A stretch of 64,000 nucleotides of DNA. Source: Hemicordylus capensis (Eukaryota > Chordata > Lepidosauria > Squamata > Cordylidae). Positions 1-14,042 of this stretch are shown piece after piece; position 1 is the first letter of the stretch, and each line of letters opens with the position of its first letter. The notes under the pieces were generated by a model. That model had not been told where the DNA came from. It saw only the letters and a list, made by a program, of their open reading frames with translations, and made no database searches. Both the position numbers and the translations under genes were made by a program. The stretch spans positions 18,061,320 to 18,125,319 of the forward strand of contig NC_069670.1 in NCBI RefSeq assembly GCF_027244095.1. The letters run 5' to 3'.

Positions 1-753
1 CAGGTGGGCAAGATGGCGAGGAGAGAGAGGAAGGTGTGGTCTGTCAGTCCAACCTTCCAGAGGCTGAAAGGAGAGCACAGAGAGTGAGAAGAGGGAGCAG
101 AGTGGGGCAGAACACGTGGCCACCACTAGCCGAGAGACTTCCCTTCTGCCAGTGCTACATGCCCAGCGATGAAGAAGCAAAGGGAAAGGAGGTGGCCCAG
201 ATCTGCAGGCATTCCCAAACATCCAGGCCCGTTTTCCCCAAATGAAAGGCCACTATCCTGCTATAAGCACATGGCACAGATAGCTTGAGGCGCCACCGTT
301 CCGACTATGGGGTGTTTGTGTTTGGAGGAGAAGGCGGGGAATCGCACGCCTGAATGGAAACCTGGATCACCAGGGAGAAAAATTTACAAGAATTCATAAC
401 TCCGAGACTGTGGAACTCCTTGCCACGGGAGATGTGTCTCGGCCGTAACGGCACTGCACTCGGCCGTAACGGTTTCCCTTGGACCCGTCGGTCTGGAGGC
501 CTCACTCACTGAATTCCCTGGAGGTGGGCAAGGGCTGGCAGGCACTTCGCCAAGACAGCCAACATCTTCTCCTCGATCTTCCAGCCTGTCAAGCACAGAA
601 GAGCAGGTGGAGGTCAGTCCTCCCTGGTCTACCTTATGGATGTCCTTCTCAGCTCCACTCCAGGCCCAAGCCGCAAAGACGAATTCTTTCAGGACGTAAA
701 CGCGGGTTGCTAAATTTGTGGAAAGTAATTCAGCCACTTGTGCTGCTTAGCAG

Positions 754-778
754 TTATTATTATTATTATTATTATTAA
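754..778. repeat. (ATT)n microsatellite
   Basis: About eight ATT units in the LRRC71 intron region. Confidence 0.5.
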
Positions 779-841
779 TTCGATTCCTAGGCAGAATCCT
801 GCCAGCACATCACCTTATAGATTCGCCACTGAGAGGGCTAG

Positions 842-985
842 TGTGGGGCTGCACAACTTCGGCCCGCCATCGGCCATTGGACTACAACTCCCATCATCCC
901 TGATGACTGGCCACTGTCGCCAAGGACGATGGGAGCTGTAGTCCAAGAACAGCCGAAGTTGTGCCGCTCAGGGCAAGAAAGCCGG
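842..985. mobile_element. Palindromic hAT-like MITE, family A
   Basis: Ends GGGCTGCACAACTTCGGC and its near-complement GCCGAAGTTGTGCCGCTC flank two inverted ACTACAACTCCCATCATCC cores. No coding capacity. Confidence 0.5.
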
Positions 986-1143
986 CAACCCTGGCCCTTC
1001 TGCTGTTCTTCAACTACAGCTCCCATGAGCCACAGCTGTGGGGAATTGTAGTTCAACAACAGCGGGAGAGCTGAGGCTGCCTATCCCTAAGATGTGGAGC
1101 TGTGGGGATTGGAGCCGCTCAGCGGGCAGCTCCCTTCACTCAC

Positions 1144-3412
<2,269 letters not shown>

Positions 3413-4218
3413 GGCGTCTCTCGTTCAAGGACCCTGTGGAGACAAAAACATATGCAATGAGACGCTGAGGGGCAGACATTGGGGGTCGCTACTGGGGATC
3501 CCCAGTGGAGATTAAACGCTGCCCTGGAAGGAGATTTCCTCTGCTCCCACATCTGGAACCAGCAGCACCCCACATATTTTCTGTGGGACTCCAGTGCTGC
3601 TTTGAAGAAAGAAAGAAAAAACTGGGTTGCAAATATTTTAAAGGAAATAATAGAGAAGGCTCTTGGGATTGGACAGGCCTTTTTTCTTTTTTCTTTTGGA
3701 GTGATGGGCGTCAGCTGGACAAGGACTGATGGGGGGGCACATAATACTAGTCCCATATGGTGAGGGGCGCTCTAGATTTTGGAGAGGGGGCTGTTTTGGA
3801 GAGGGGCTTCCCAAGTGGGACATGGCAAGTAGGGGCTTTTCTGTTGGGTGTATGTTGGGGGGGTCAAGGTAGGTTTTTTTTGGGGGGGTCCTTAGTTGCA
3901 AGGAGATGAGGCTTTGTAGGGGAGACCTGTGGGGGGGGGCTGGGAATCTGCCTTGATGGGGTAGGGAGAGCTGGAAGGGAGAGGTCAGAATCAGGAATAT
4001 GGGGGGGTCTTTATGGGGAAAGTGGGGGGGGGCCTGCAAAGTGAGGTATCGTAGTTGGGTGGGGAAGGACCCTGAGCGGGGGAGGCGGGGCTCTGGGCAA
4101 GAAGGGTGTCTGGGGGCCAAGCCCACGTGACGCACCCCCCCCTAAGTAGCGATAACAACAGGCTCCCCACTCCGCTCGAGGCCAGGCTCGGTCCTGCCCG
4201 CCTGTTGTGTAGGCCTCT

Positions 4219-4232
4219 GTCGCCTTAGCAAC
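4219..4232 (-). promoter_or_regulatory. RFX-type X-box upstream of LRRC71
   Basis: GTCGCC-TT-AGCAAC fits the X-box consensus GTNRCC(0-3N)RGYAAC at every defined position. It lies about 0.8 kb upstream of the LRRC71 start codon, in GC-rich sequence that could hold the LRRC71 promoter. RFX factors drive ciliary genes through such sites, which suits a cilia-associated gene. Binding is inferred only. Confidence 0.5.
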
Positions 4233-4272
4233 CGAGAAGGGAGGACGTCCTGGCTGCACCGAACCCCGCTGA

Positions 4273-4286
4273 CCGATAGAGGGCGC
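4273..4286 (+). promoter_or_regulatory. CTCF-like motif between LRRC71 and PEX19
   Basis: CCGATAGAGGGCGC agrees with the CTCF core CCRSYAGRKGGCRS at 13 of 14 positions. It sits 40 bp from the X-box, between two divergent genes. Occupancy is unknown. Confidence 0.5.
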
Positions 4287-4784
4287 AGGAGGCCCGCCGA
4301 CGGAAAGAGCTGGGAGGAAGAATCTTTCCCAGCTATAAGATGTTGGCAGAGACCAGAGGCAACAAATGTCCCAAATAAAATTGAAAATGTGCACCTTCAA
4401 GACAAACATTGTGCACCTTCAAGACAAATATCAAATCACATTTTATATTTAATTGATTGTAAGTTATTTAACCATACAAATGCATATGCGGCTCTTTAGC
4501 CCTCTCTGAGTGGCTCATAAAAAAGATCAACAATATATGTAAATTAAAAGCAACAGATATAGCTAGAAATAACACACCAATGGTCCTTTGAGGTCCAGTA
4601 TTTACTTGAGATGGAAAGCCATTATTTATTTATTTACGAGGTTTACATGCTGCTGTTCTTCATGAATGAATTAATGGTGCTTTACAACAAAATTCTTAAA
4701 CCACAATAAAACACGCCACCAGCAACTTCTTTTTCTATGCGCCCCCCCCCCCAATCTTTTATTGTTGTAGTCTTTTAATTCTGG

Positions 4785-4892
4785 CTAGCTGCCTTGAGTC
4801 TGCAGAGAAAGGCGGGGTAGGAATTTTAAAATATCTTATTAATGATATTCCGCCTTTCTCTTTCTCGGTCTGCAGACTCAAGGCAACTAGCA
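4785..4892. repeat. Inverted pair of LINE-tail fragments (hairpin)
   Basis: Arms at 4785-4818 and 4853-4892 are imperfect reverse complements, each containing CTGCCTTGAGTCTGCAGA or its complement, around an AT-rich loop. The arms look like the 3' ends of two LINE copies in opposite orientation. Confidence 0.5.
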
Positions 4893-5144
4893 ATAAATTA
4901 AAATACACACAGATTTTCTCCATACAGTGTCTATACTATTTTTTTTTAGCTGATCAACAACAATAATATATCTGTATAGGACAAAAAGATGTCATGTCTT
5001 AAGAAATACCAGTAAAAGAAAGCAAGTTTTAGTTGAACATTTTGGCTTAAAGTCCAAAACTGGGTTTCCTCTACTGTTATCTATGTACAAATGGTATTGT
5101 TATTTAAGTTGCTTTTCAGCTTTATCCTTCTTTGGGTCCCCAGC

Positions 5145-5277
5145 CGTGTTCCCTGGAACAGGGATTCCCAGGTGTTGTTGACTACAACTCCCAGCACCCC
5201 CAGCTGCAAGGGCCTTTGGTTGAGGATTATGGGAGCTGTAGTCCACAACCCCTAGAACTCCGTTCCAGGGAACACTG
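5145..5277. mobile_element. Palindromic hAT-like MITE, family B
   Basis: Ends resemble CAGTGTTCCCT and AGGGAACACTG, with the shared ACTACAACTCCCA core in both orientations. It lies about 0.6 kb upstream of the PEX19 start codon. Confidence 0.5.
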
Positions 5278-5287
5278 CCCCACCCCC

Positions 5288-5380
5288 GGACGTTGTTGGA
5301 CTTCAACTCCCATCATCTCCAGCCTTTGAACCCTGTGCCTGGGGCTGATGGGAGTTGTAGTCCAACCTCTAGGAAGCCGG
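5288..5380. mobile_element. MITE core fragment
   Basis: Inverted ACTTCAACTCCCATCATC and GATGGGAGTTGTAGTCC cores close to the PEX19 promoter. Termini are not clear. Confidence 0.5.
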
Positions 5381-5459
5381 GTTGGAGGCTGCTAGAGTGG
5401 CGGTGTACTGTATATGTACCCACACACGCATCCCATCATAGCCAGAAGAACAACACAAC

Positions 5460-6030
5460 ATTACACTTCTCTCCCGCCGCCCCCGCACTCCTTAGGAACA
5501 GATATCCGGATCGGCCAGGGGGTGGGGGCGGCGCGTGTGCGCGAGAGGAACTCCCCGCCTCATGACGCTGAGGGCGCCCCCGCCCCGCTGGGCAGGAAGG
5601 GCCCGATCCTGGGGGGCGCCCCCTCGGGAGGCGTAAGCCCTGCGCCGGCTTGCTCGCAGAAAAGGGCGGAGAGAGCCCCGCCGCCAGAGAGGAGGCGCTA
5701 GCTCCGCCCGGCTCGGGACCGGCCCTAGCTAGGCCCAGCGGCGGTGGAAGCCGCCTCCGCAGCCTCGCGAGAGGAAGAAGAAGCAGCCGCCAGCCAGACG
5801 AGGGCCGGCCGGGGCCTGCCTCCCCCCTCCTCCTCGCTCCCCACCGGGCCCACTGCTGGGGCGGCGAGATGGCAGCGGCGGCCGAGCAGCAGCAGCAGCA
5901 GCAGCAGGACGCGGAGCTGGAGGAGCTCCTGGAAAGTAAGTCAGGGCCGGGCAGGGAAGGCGGGCAGGGCGCGCCTCCCCTCTCCCCCTCCCGGGTCCCA
6001 TTCACACGAGCTGCCTGCGTAGGGGGGGGG
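5460..6030 (+). promoter_or_regulatory. PEX19 CpG-island promoter
   Basis: GC-rich, CpG-dense sequence spans the PEX19 start codon, with several GC boxes and no obvious TATA box. This is typical of a housekeeping promoter. The transcription start was not resolved; it should lie within a few hundred bases upstream of 5869. Confidence 0.5.
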
Positions 6031-9000
6031 GGCGGACATGGGATGGGGGGAGGGGGCTCTCCCTGTTCCCACGTGGGCCGCAGCCCGCTCTCCCCCCTTC
6101 CCCGCCCCATGATGGAGGGGGCACCAGAAGGAACAGCCGCCTCTCCTGCCGTCTCCGGTCTCATTCACACGACCCGGGGATCCCCCCCCTCCTCCTCTTT
6201 AAACCTTCCCACCCCCGCCGCCGCCCCCATGCTTCATATTTCTGGTTAGGAAGCAAGGACACCCTCCCCCCCCGCCCCACCTTGGATCCAGCAGCAGCAG
6301 CACAGCCCCAGGCGGCAGGAGGAGCGCTGTGCCGCCGCCAGTGGGGCTTCCCTGGGGTCACCCTGAGCTGCACAGGCTGGGGTCTGGCGGGCTGGACAGG
6401 GGCTTCCCTGGGTCACTCTGAGCTCTCAGCGGGGTCTGGCCGGCTGGGCACCCTTCCTTCTGTTCCTCCGGCCCTTCGTGAAAGCAGCACCCTGGGGTGC
6501 TGATGCTCTGAGTCAGGGTCTCTCTCTCTCTCTCAACTACAGCTCCCATCCTCCCCTGCCACAAGGCTGGGGAGGATGGGAGTTGTAGTGCTGCCCCTGC
6601 TGGAGTACCTCCCCTTGTCGATGATGATCGGATTTATTAGGCCAGGTTGTTGTGTCGGGGCTGGGGAGGGGCTCAGTCCTGTGCACGTCCTTGGGAGTAA
6701 GGCCGGTTGGACTGGGCCGGACTTGGGTGTGAGCAGAGGCCCATGGTTGGGGGTCACACGGAAAGGCCCTGTTGAACTCAGTGGGCCTTCCTTGACGACG
6801 CGGGGAGGGCTTGGAAGCCATGGTTGACAATTAACCAGGGCGATCTTGTGCTCCTCCCGAGAGATTCTGGCGGGTGTGCTTTAAGGAGGGCGGCCTTGCC
6901 CTCCTCTGTGTTTTGGTTCCAGTTGAGGGTTAGGATTTGGGGTTTTAAGGGAGTCCAAGCAGGGTAGCCAACAGGGTTGGGCCCGGAGGTTCTGGTCTGG
7001 ACCCCTCAAGCAGAAGGGTAGGCTGTGTTTGGGGAGGACGCCTGTGTCTAGCATCCTTCCGAAGACCTTTCTTGCTCGCTGTGGACTAGCAACTGTGTGG
7101 GCCCTTTAACTGAGGCTAGTCCCTGGCCTCTGCATGGGGGAGGAAGTTGACCCACACAGTAGGGAGCCAGTGCTCTGGACATCCAGGATCGGCAGGGGTG
7201 AAGCAACATGCCCGATCTCTGGAATGAGAGCCGTGGGGGCCACCCCCAGTTTCCAGAGAGACCCCTGTCGGAGCCCTCCTGCGGCTTGTGGGGCTTCTTC
7301 CTCACAACCTGAGCCTGGGAATCTAGCAAACTGATCTTGTCGGTTGACCGATCTGAACATGGCCAGATATTAATGTGTGTGTATATATGCTGTGAAGCAC
7401 CTGGTGTGTAGGTGGTGACCGGTCTCCCTACAGGATCAGTTGCCTCACGATGGTTGAATTCCGCAAGAGCCTTCCAGCTCTTTTCCTTCTGGGGCCTCCT
7501 GGCTGGCTGGAATAGCCTGTTGGGAGGAATCTGGGAGGAGCACATCCGAAGGTGCTTCGGGGCTCCAGGCTGTTGTAAAACCGGATTGGAAACCGATTTG
7601 GCTCTCCGGAACTGAGAGTCTCCGAAAGCAAATGGGGGAAGCACAAGCACCGTCTCTCAGTGCTGGTTCAATCCCTGGTAGCATCTCCAGGTGGGGTTGG
7701 GCAAGACCCATATGTAGTCCCCTTGGGGGGGCCCTTATCACCCCCAGTGAGCTGGGGAGCATCTGATGTAAGGGGAAGAGCACCACTGGTTCCCTTATGT
7801 TGCAGACGTGGTCCCCTGATCTGGATACGGCCCCTGCTGTTCCATATGCCACCCCCCAGCCCGGAAATAGAAGCGGAGAGTTGTGTGTTCCTGGAAGCTG
7901 CCTCGTTAGGTTTGCCTGTATCTGGATAATGGTGTCTGTCTACCTCATGGTAGGGATGTGCACGAAGCCGGGTGACAGAAGTTTGAAGGCGGGTGGGGTT
8001 GACTTTAGGGTGGAGGAGGATGCACATACCCCCCCACCCCGCGGTGCTCTGTTTGCAAAGGTTCCGTTGGGGTATCAGCATACCTCCCTGCTGCCCCGTT
8101 GCCTCGTCGGGCGCTATGTCATTGGAAGTACCTGATGCGCCTGTGCAGGCACGTCACGCTTGCGAGTGTGCATGTCGTGGACTTCCGCTGCCGCCCCCGA
8201 CTGACCCTTTGCGAACGGAGTGCCGGTGGGGGCAAAGCGGAGGGAGGGTTAAGTGCATCCTCCCTCGCCCTTAAAGTCAACCCTCCGCTTCAAACTGGCG
8301 GAACCATCGTCTGTTCGAACCGGTTCCATGCACATCCCTACCCCACCGCTTGACAAATCCCAGGTGCCAGGGAGCCATGGCACCTAGAAATTTCATCAAG
8401 GCACCTAGACTAAACTTTCAGAGGTAGTATTCAAATAAAACCTGTATTTGTCCCAGGCAGTCCTGTTTCTGTTACTTGTGAATGGGATAAAGAGAAGCTC
8501 ATTTTCCCCTCTCCCTCCTCAATGCCCATCACAAAGTCTGGTAATTTTGTCAAGTGCCCATTGTCTGGTTCCTAAATCCAAAGAAAATGTGTCAAGGCCT
8601 GGTTCCTGGTCACTAGCCCCTGAAGAATCTCTCCTTTTGTGTCTCGTGAAGGTGCTCTGGGTGACTTCGATAAGACCAGGCCGGTCCCCACGCCGCCCCC
8701 TCCCGCCGCCGCCGTCGGGGACAGCAGCAGTGCTGAGAAATCGCCTGGAGATGCAGCCAAAGTATGACATCTGAATGCTTATCTTTGCACAGGTGGTAAA
8801 GGGTTGTGCAGTGGCTCTAGAGAATGGGGCAGAGTTGGGGGGGGCGGAGTCTCTCTTGCTTCTGGGAGCACCAACACTGGTTTCCCCTGCCTTTTGGAGC
8901 ACCATTGGGTCACTGGGGTGGGAGTCCTATGTGGCTTTGTGGGTCATTGATCTTCTGGTAAGGACTCTCCTGTGATGTCCACTTGGCTTGAGTTTTTGTT

Positions 9001-12000
9001 GTTGTTCCTGCAACAGGTTAGGGCAGTCTGAACCCAGTTCCGGTTTTGGGAGTCTCTCATTGTCCCCGCTCTGTAAAATTGGCATGATAGTGACATAAGG
9101 AAAGGGAAAGGTTGTGCCCTCGATTCCTGGAGGCCACAGAGCCCTGTGGTTTCTTGGTAGAATATAGGAGGGGTTTCCCATTGCTTCCTTCCGCACAGTG
9201 TGAGATGATGCCTTTCAGCATCTTCCTAGATCACTGCTGCCCTATATAGGTGTTGTCTGGGAAACATACCAGCGGGGATTTGAACCGCCAACCTCTTGCT
9301 CCCTAGGCAAGTTACTTCCCCGCTGTGCCAAGAATTATGTAGGTAACAGAGCAAACCACAATGGGACTGTGGCTCAGTGCCAGAACACCTGCTTTGCATG
9401 CAGAAGGTCCCAAGTTCACTCCCTGGCAGCATCTCCAGGTAGGGCTGGGAAAGACTCTGGCCTGAAACCTCGGAGAGCTGCTGCCGGTTAGTGCAGACAG
9501 TTCTGAGCTAGATCGACCAAGGGTCTGACTCGGTAGAAGGCAGCTTCCTGCAGAGTTCCAGCTTGGAAAGAATCCTTTGTTGCCTCTAGCAGGAGATAAC
9601 TATTGCTATAGATCAGGCCTGTTCAACTTAGCGCCCCCCACCAGCTGTTTTTGGACTACAACTCCCATAATCCCCAGTCACAGTGGCCAGTAGCCAGGGA
9701 TTATGGGAGTTGTAGGCCAATATCAGCAGAAGGGCCAAAGTTGAGCAGCCCTGCTTAGATAAAATTTCCCTCCAAATAGAGCAGGTTGGGAAACTCTTGT
9801 GAATGGGGGTGATTTGCTCGGCTGTTGGTGTGCAGGTGGTCTAGTAAAAGATCATGTGGGCCAGTGACATCTTTTTAAAAACAAACTGTGGCCTATCGGT
9901 CACGCTGACGTAATTGTCTGTCTCTATCTCCAGAGGAAACTCCGAGGGTGGAATTCTAAAATGAGCTGTCGAAAGGGAGCCCCAAGTTGACGTGTCCCCT
10001 CATTTCCTTCCAGGACTCCCTCTTTGCCTCGCAGGAGAAGTTCTTCCAGGACCTCTTTGACAGCGAATTGGCCTCGCAGGCCACTGTTGAGTTTGAGAAA
10101 GCCATGAAGGAGCTGGCAGAAGAGGAGCCACACTTGGTGGAGCAGTTCCAGAAGCTCTCGGAGGCTGCGGGCAGAGTTGGTGAGAGGCTGGTGGTTGTGG
10201 ATTTCTGCCTGGAGAAAGGCGTCCAGCGGCTAGCCTGCCTGCCAGGATTCCCAGGAGCTGGTCTTCATTCACACTGTGTGCATGTGTTAGTGCAAGGGTT
10301 CGGTGTTCCCTGTAACGGAGGTTCCTTCCCAGATGTTGTTGACTACAACTCCCATCATGGAACGTCTGAGGGGATTGCGGGTAGTAGGCACTGCTTTGCA
10401 GTGGTTCCGCTCCTACCTCACAGGCAGATTCCAGATGGTGTCCCTTGGAGATTGTTCTTCAAAATCTGAACTTTCCTATGGTGTCCTTCAGGGCTCCATA
10501 TTGTCTCTGATGTTGTTTAATATCTACATGAAACCACTAGGAGAGATCATCAGGAGATTTGGTGCAGGGTGTTATCAGTATGCTGATGACACCCAAATCT
10601 ACTTCTCCATGTCAACATCATCAGGAGAAGGCATGACCTCCCTAAATGCCTGCCTGGAGGCAGTAGTGGGCTGGATGAGGGATAACAAACTGAGGCTGAA
10701 TCCAGATAAGACGGAGGTACTGATTGTGCAGGGTTGGAATACGGGAGACGACATTGATCTGCCGGTTCTGGATGGGGTCATGCTTCCCCAGAAGGAACAG
10801 GTACGCAGTCTGGGGGTGCTTCTGGATCCAAACCTCTCCTTGGTGTCCCAGGTTGAGGCAGTGGCCAGAGGTGTTTTTTCTCAGCTTCAGCGGATATGCC
10901 AGCTGTGTCCATTTCTTGAGATAAACCACCTCAGAACAGTGGTACATATGCTGGTCACCTCCAGACTTGACTACTGCAATGCGCTTTATGTGGGGCTGCC
11001 TCTGTACATAGTCGGGAAACTGCAGTTGGTTCAGAATGCAGCGGCCAGGTTGGTCTCTGGGTCATCTAGGAGAGACCATATCACTCCTGTGTTGAAAGAA
11101 TTACACACTGGCTGCCGATAAGTTTCTGGACAAAATACAAGGTGCTGGTTATTACCTATAAAGTCCTAAACCGCTTAGGCCCTGGGTATTGAAGAGAACG
11201 TCTTCTTCACCAGGAGCCTCACCTCCTGTTGAGATCATCTAGAGAGGTTTGCCCGCCGTTGCTGCCAACTCGCTTGGCGGCTTCTTGGGAGCGGGCCTTC
11301 TCTGTTGCTGGCCCTGGACTTTGGAATGCACTCCGTGTTGAAATAGGAGCCTCCCTGTCCCTGGCAACTTTTTAAAAGGCCCTGCAGACACATTTCTTCG
11401 CCCAGGCTTTGAATCAGATTTTTTTAATGCTGGTTTTAAACGACTTAATGTTTATGTTTTTAATGTTTACATGATTTCAATTTTTTAATTGATCTGGTTT
11501 TGATTTTAACTGTTGAGTTGTTTTTGTTTGTTGTAAGCCGCCCTGAGCCATTTTGCAGGGGGCGGTATATAAAATAAAATAAATAAATAACTCATCCCCA
11601 GCCCAAGGCCATTGCCACTGGGGTTGATGGGAATTGTAGTCGACAACACTGGGGAATCCCTATTACAGGGAGCACTCTGGGGTTTCCAAGCTTGTTGGAC
11701 TACAACTGCCATCATCCCTAGCTGGAGGTGATGGGAGTGGTAGTCCAACGTCATCAGAGGACTTAAGTTTGAGAACCCCTCAGTGTTTCCTCTAACAGGG
11801 ATTCTCAGCTGTTGTGGACTACAACTCCCAGAATCCCCAGCTGCAGTGGCTTTTGCATGAGGATTCTGGGAGTTGTAGTCAACAGCATCTGGGAATCCCT
11901 GTTAGAGGGAACACTGGAATCCCTACATTAATAAGAGGCCAGGCTCCACAGACCTCTCTCTGCTATCTCCTGAACTTTGACTAGGCCTGGGGAGACCCGA

Positions 12001-13993
12001 GTTCAAATCCCTGTTCAGCCTTGAAACTCACTGAGTGACTCTGGGCCTAGCCACTTCTCTCTCGGCTTTTGCCTACTTCACAGGGTTGTTGTGAGGATAA
12101 ACATAAACATTGTACACTGCTCTGGGCTCCTTGGAGGTAGAGCAGGATATAAATGTTGGCACAACAGCAGGGCCATTGGCTTCCCGCCCTGTGGACTCTT
12201 CAGAGGCATCTGATTGGCTGCTATAGCAATCCGTAAACTAAGCTAGAGGGATCTTTTCGTCTGACCCAACAGGGCTCTGCTTAAGTTTAGCAAATAGTCC
12301 TGTGTGTCCCTCCTCCTGTGACTTAATTCTTTGCAGGGTTAGGGTCTCCCGGCATGTACAGAACACGAAAGCCCTATTCACACATTACGCCCAGCCTGTG
12401 TACAGTGTGTGTGCCAGGCCTGCTCCACTTCGGCCCTCCTGCAGATGTTGGCCTACAACTCCCATAATCCTTGGCTATTGGCTACTGTGGCTGGGGATTA
12501 TGGGAGTTGTAGTCCAAAAACATCTGGGGGGCCTAAGTTGAGCAGGCCTGGTGTGTGCATAAAAATGTGAACGTGTTTCAGCACACATGCAGTTGTACCC
12601 TTCCTATCTGGACCTTGCACTGGAGGGTGTCTGGACTCAGGCTCATTGCTAAAACGAATGCACGTACCGTCATTTGCCCAGAAATGTGTGTCCACGTGCA
12701 CAGAGGCCCGTTGGTGCATAATGGTGATAGTGTCCAGACAGGGTTTCAGAGTAACTTCCTTCCTGCCTTCAGCAGAACGAATGCCGCCTTGAGTTCAGTA
12801 AAGCGGTGAGATGGCTGTTAGGAAACTCTTGAATGCATTTTCAGTGGCAAGGTATATTTAGACTGAGTGGGAGTAGACGTGATAGAAGCTCCTTCAAAGT
12901 GACAATAAATGCCAGTTTAATAGATACTGTTCTTAATGCATCGTGTTAAGATCTGCCTTCTAGCGAGGTGATGATCGGACACGTTGCAGCTAATATTTAT
13001 TCAGCTTGAATTGTTGAGGTGTCTTGATTCAACTTCATAGCATGCCTGGTTGTTTAAACTTGCACTTTCTGGAGGCTCTTCTGAAGCGGGTTCAAATGGG
13101 TGTCAGTGGACACTGGTCCCCTGTAGAGATTGTGGAAGTTGCTTCGAGTTTGGGGACGTAGGGTATTAAATGTTGGAACACCCAGTTTTGAGCACTGTCT
13201 GTGGAGGAATCTGTTTAGGGCATCAGTATAATTCAGCATGGCACCCCGGTAGTGACAGGTCTGTCTTGCTCTTTATAAAATAGTGTAATGGATGTTTACT
13301 GGTTGACATATGAGGAGTCCGTATTTTGTTTCCCAGACAACGTTTAACGCAAAAACAATAGGGGTATCCAACTATGGCCCTGATTTGGGACTACAACTCC
13401 CATCATCCCTGGCCACTGGGACTGGGGATGATGGGAGTTGTAGGCAAAAAACAGCTGGAGGGGTACAGTTGGACACCCCTGCATCATGAGCTCTTCAGAA
13501 TAGTATAAAGCCACTTATGTGCTGTACAAACTAAGAGCATAAGAAAAGCCCTGCTGGATCAGGCCCAAGAAGGCCCATCTAGTCCAGCATCCTGTTTCAC
13601 ACAGTGGCCCACCAGAGGCCCCTGAGAAGCCCACAGGCAAGAGGTGAAGGCATGCCCTCTCTCCTGCTGTTGCTCCCCTGCAACTGCTACTGAGAGGCAT
13701 CTTGCTTCTGAGGCTGGAGGTGGCCTATAGCCCTCAGGCTAGTAGCCATTGATAGGCCTGTCCTCCATGGCTCTATCTAACCCCCTCTTAAAGCTATCCA
13801 GGCTGTTGGCTGTCACCACATCTTGTGGCAGAGGAAGGAAAGGTCCCTGCCCTGAGGGACTTACAATGTTGTGGGGTGGGCTGTGGTTTGATTAGTGTAG
13901 TTGGGGTCCTGTTTTACCCCCACCCTTGTATTTTCAGTATAGTCCTGGTAGAGCATGAGGAAGACCAACATTTACCTTCTCAGAATGTCGATA

Positions 13994-14042
<49 letters not shown>

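Larger units (their letters stand above)
3434..5868. other. LRRC71-PEX19 divergent intergenic region
   Basis: This 2.4 kb stretch contains a G-rich run (3730-4130), the X-box/CTCF-like cluster (4219-4286), AT-rich LINE-tail debris (4380-5100), two palindromic MITEs (5145-5380) and the PEX19 CpG island. The upstream non-coding exon(s) of LRRC71 presumably lie in its left part but cannot be placed. No other coding exon was seen. Confidence 0.5.

Noticed and set aside
7-17. YY1-like CAAGATGGCG at the left edge as a promoter
   Set aside because: It lies within the LRRC71 intron region without a CpG island or exon; probably chance.
5436-6164. 242-codon minus-strand Pro/Ala-rich frame over the PEX19 promoter
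   Set aside because: GC-rich CpG islands give long antisense frames by chance; no domain, splice support or family resemblance.
10303-11121. 272-codon frame as a host gene
   Set aside because: The YADD reverse-transcriptase motif and the LINE tail show it is an L2 fragment read through from a MITE.
12415-12550. ACTACAACTCCCA repeats as a CRISPR-like or satellite array
   Set aside because: Copies are dispersed, inverted in pairs and flanked by target duplications, so they are DNA-transposon derivatives.
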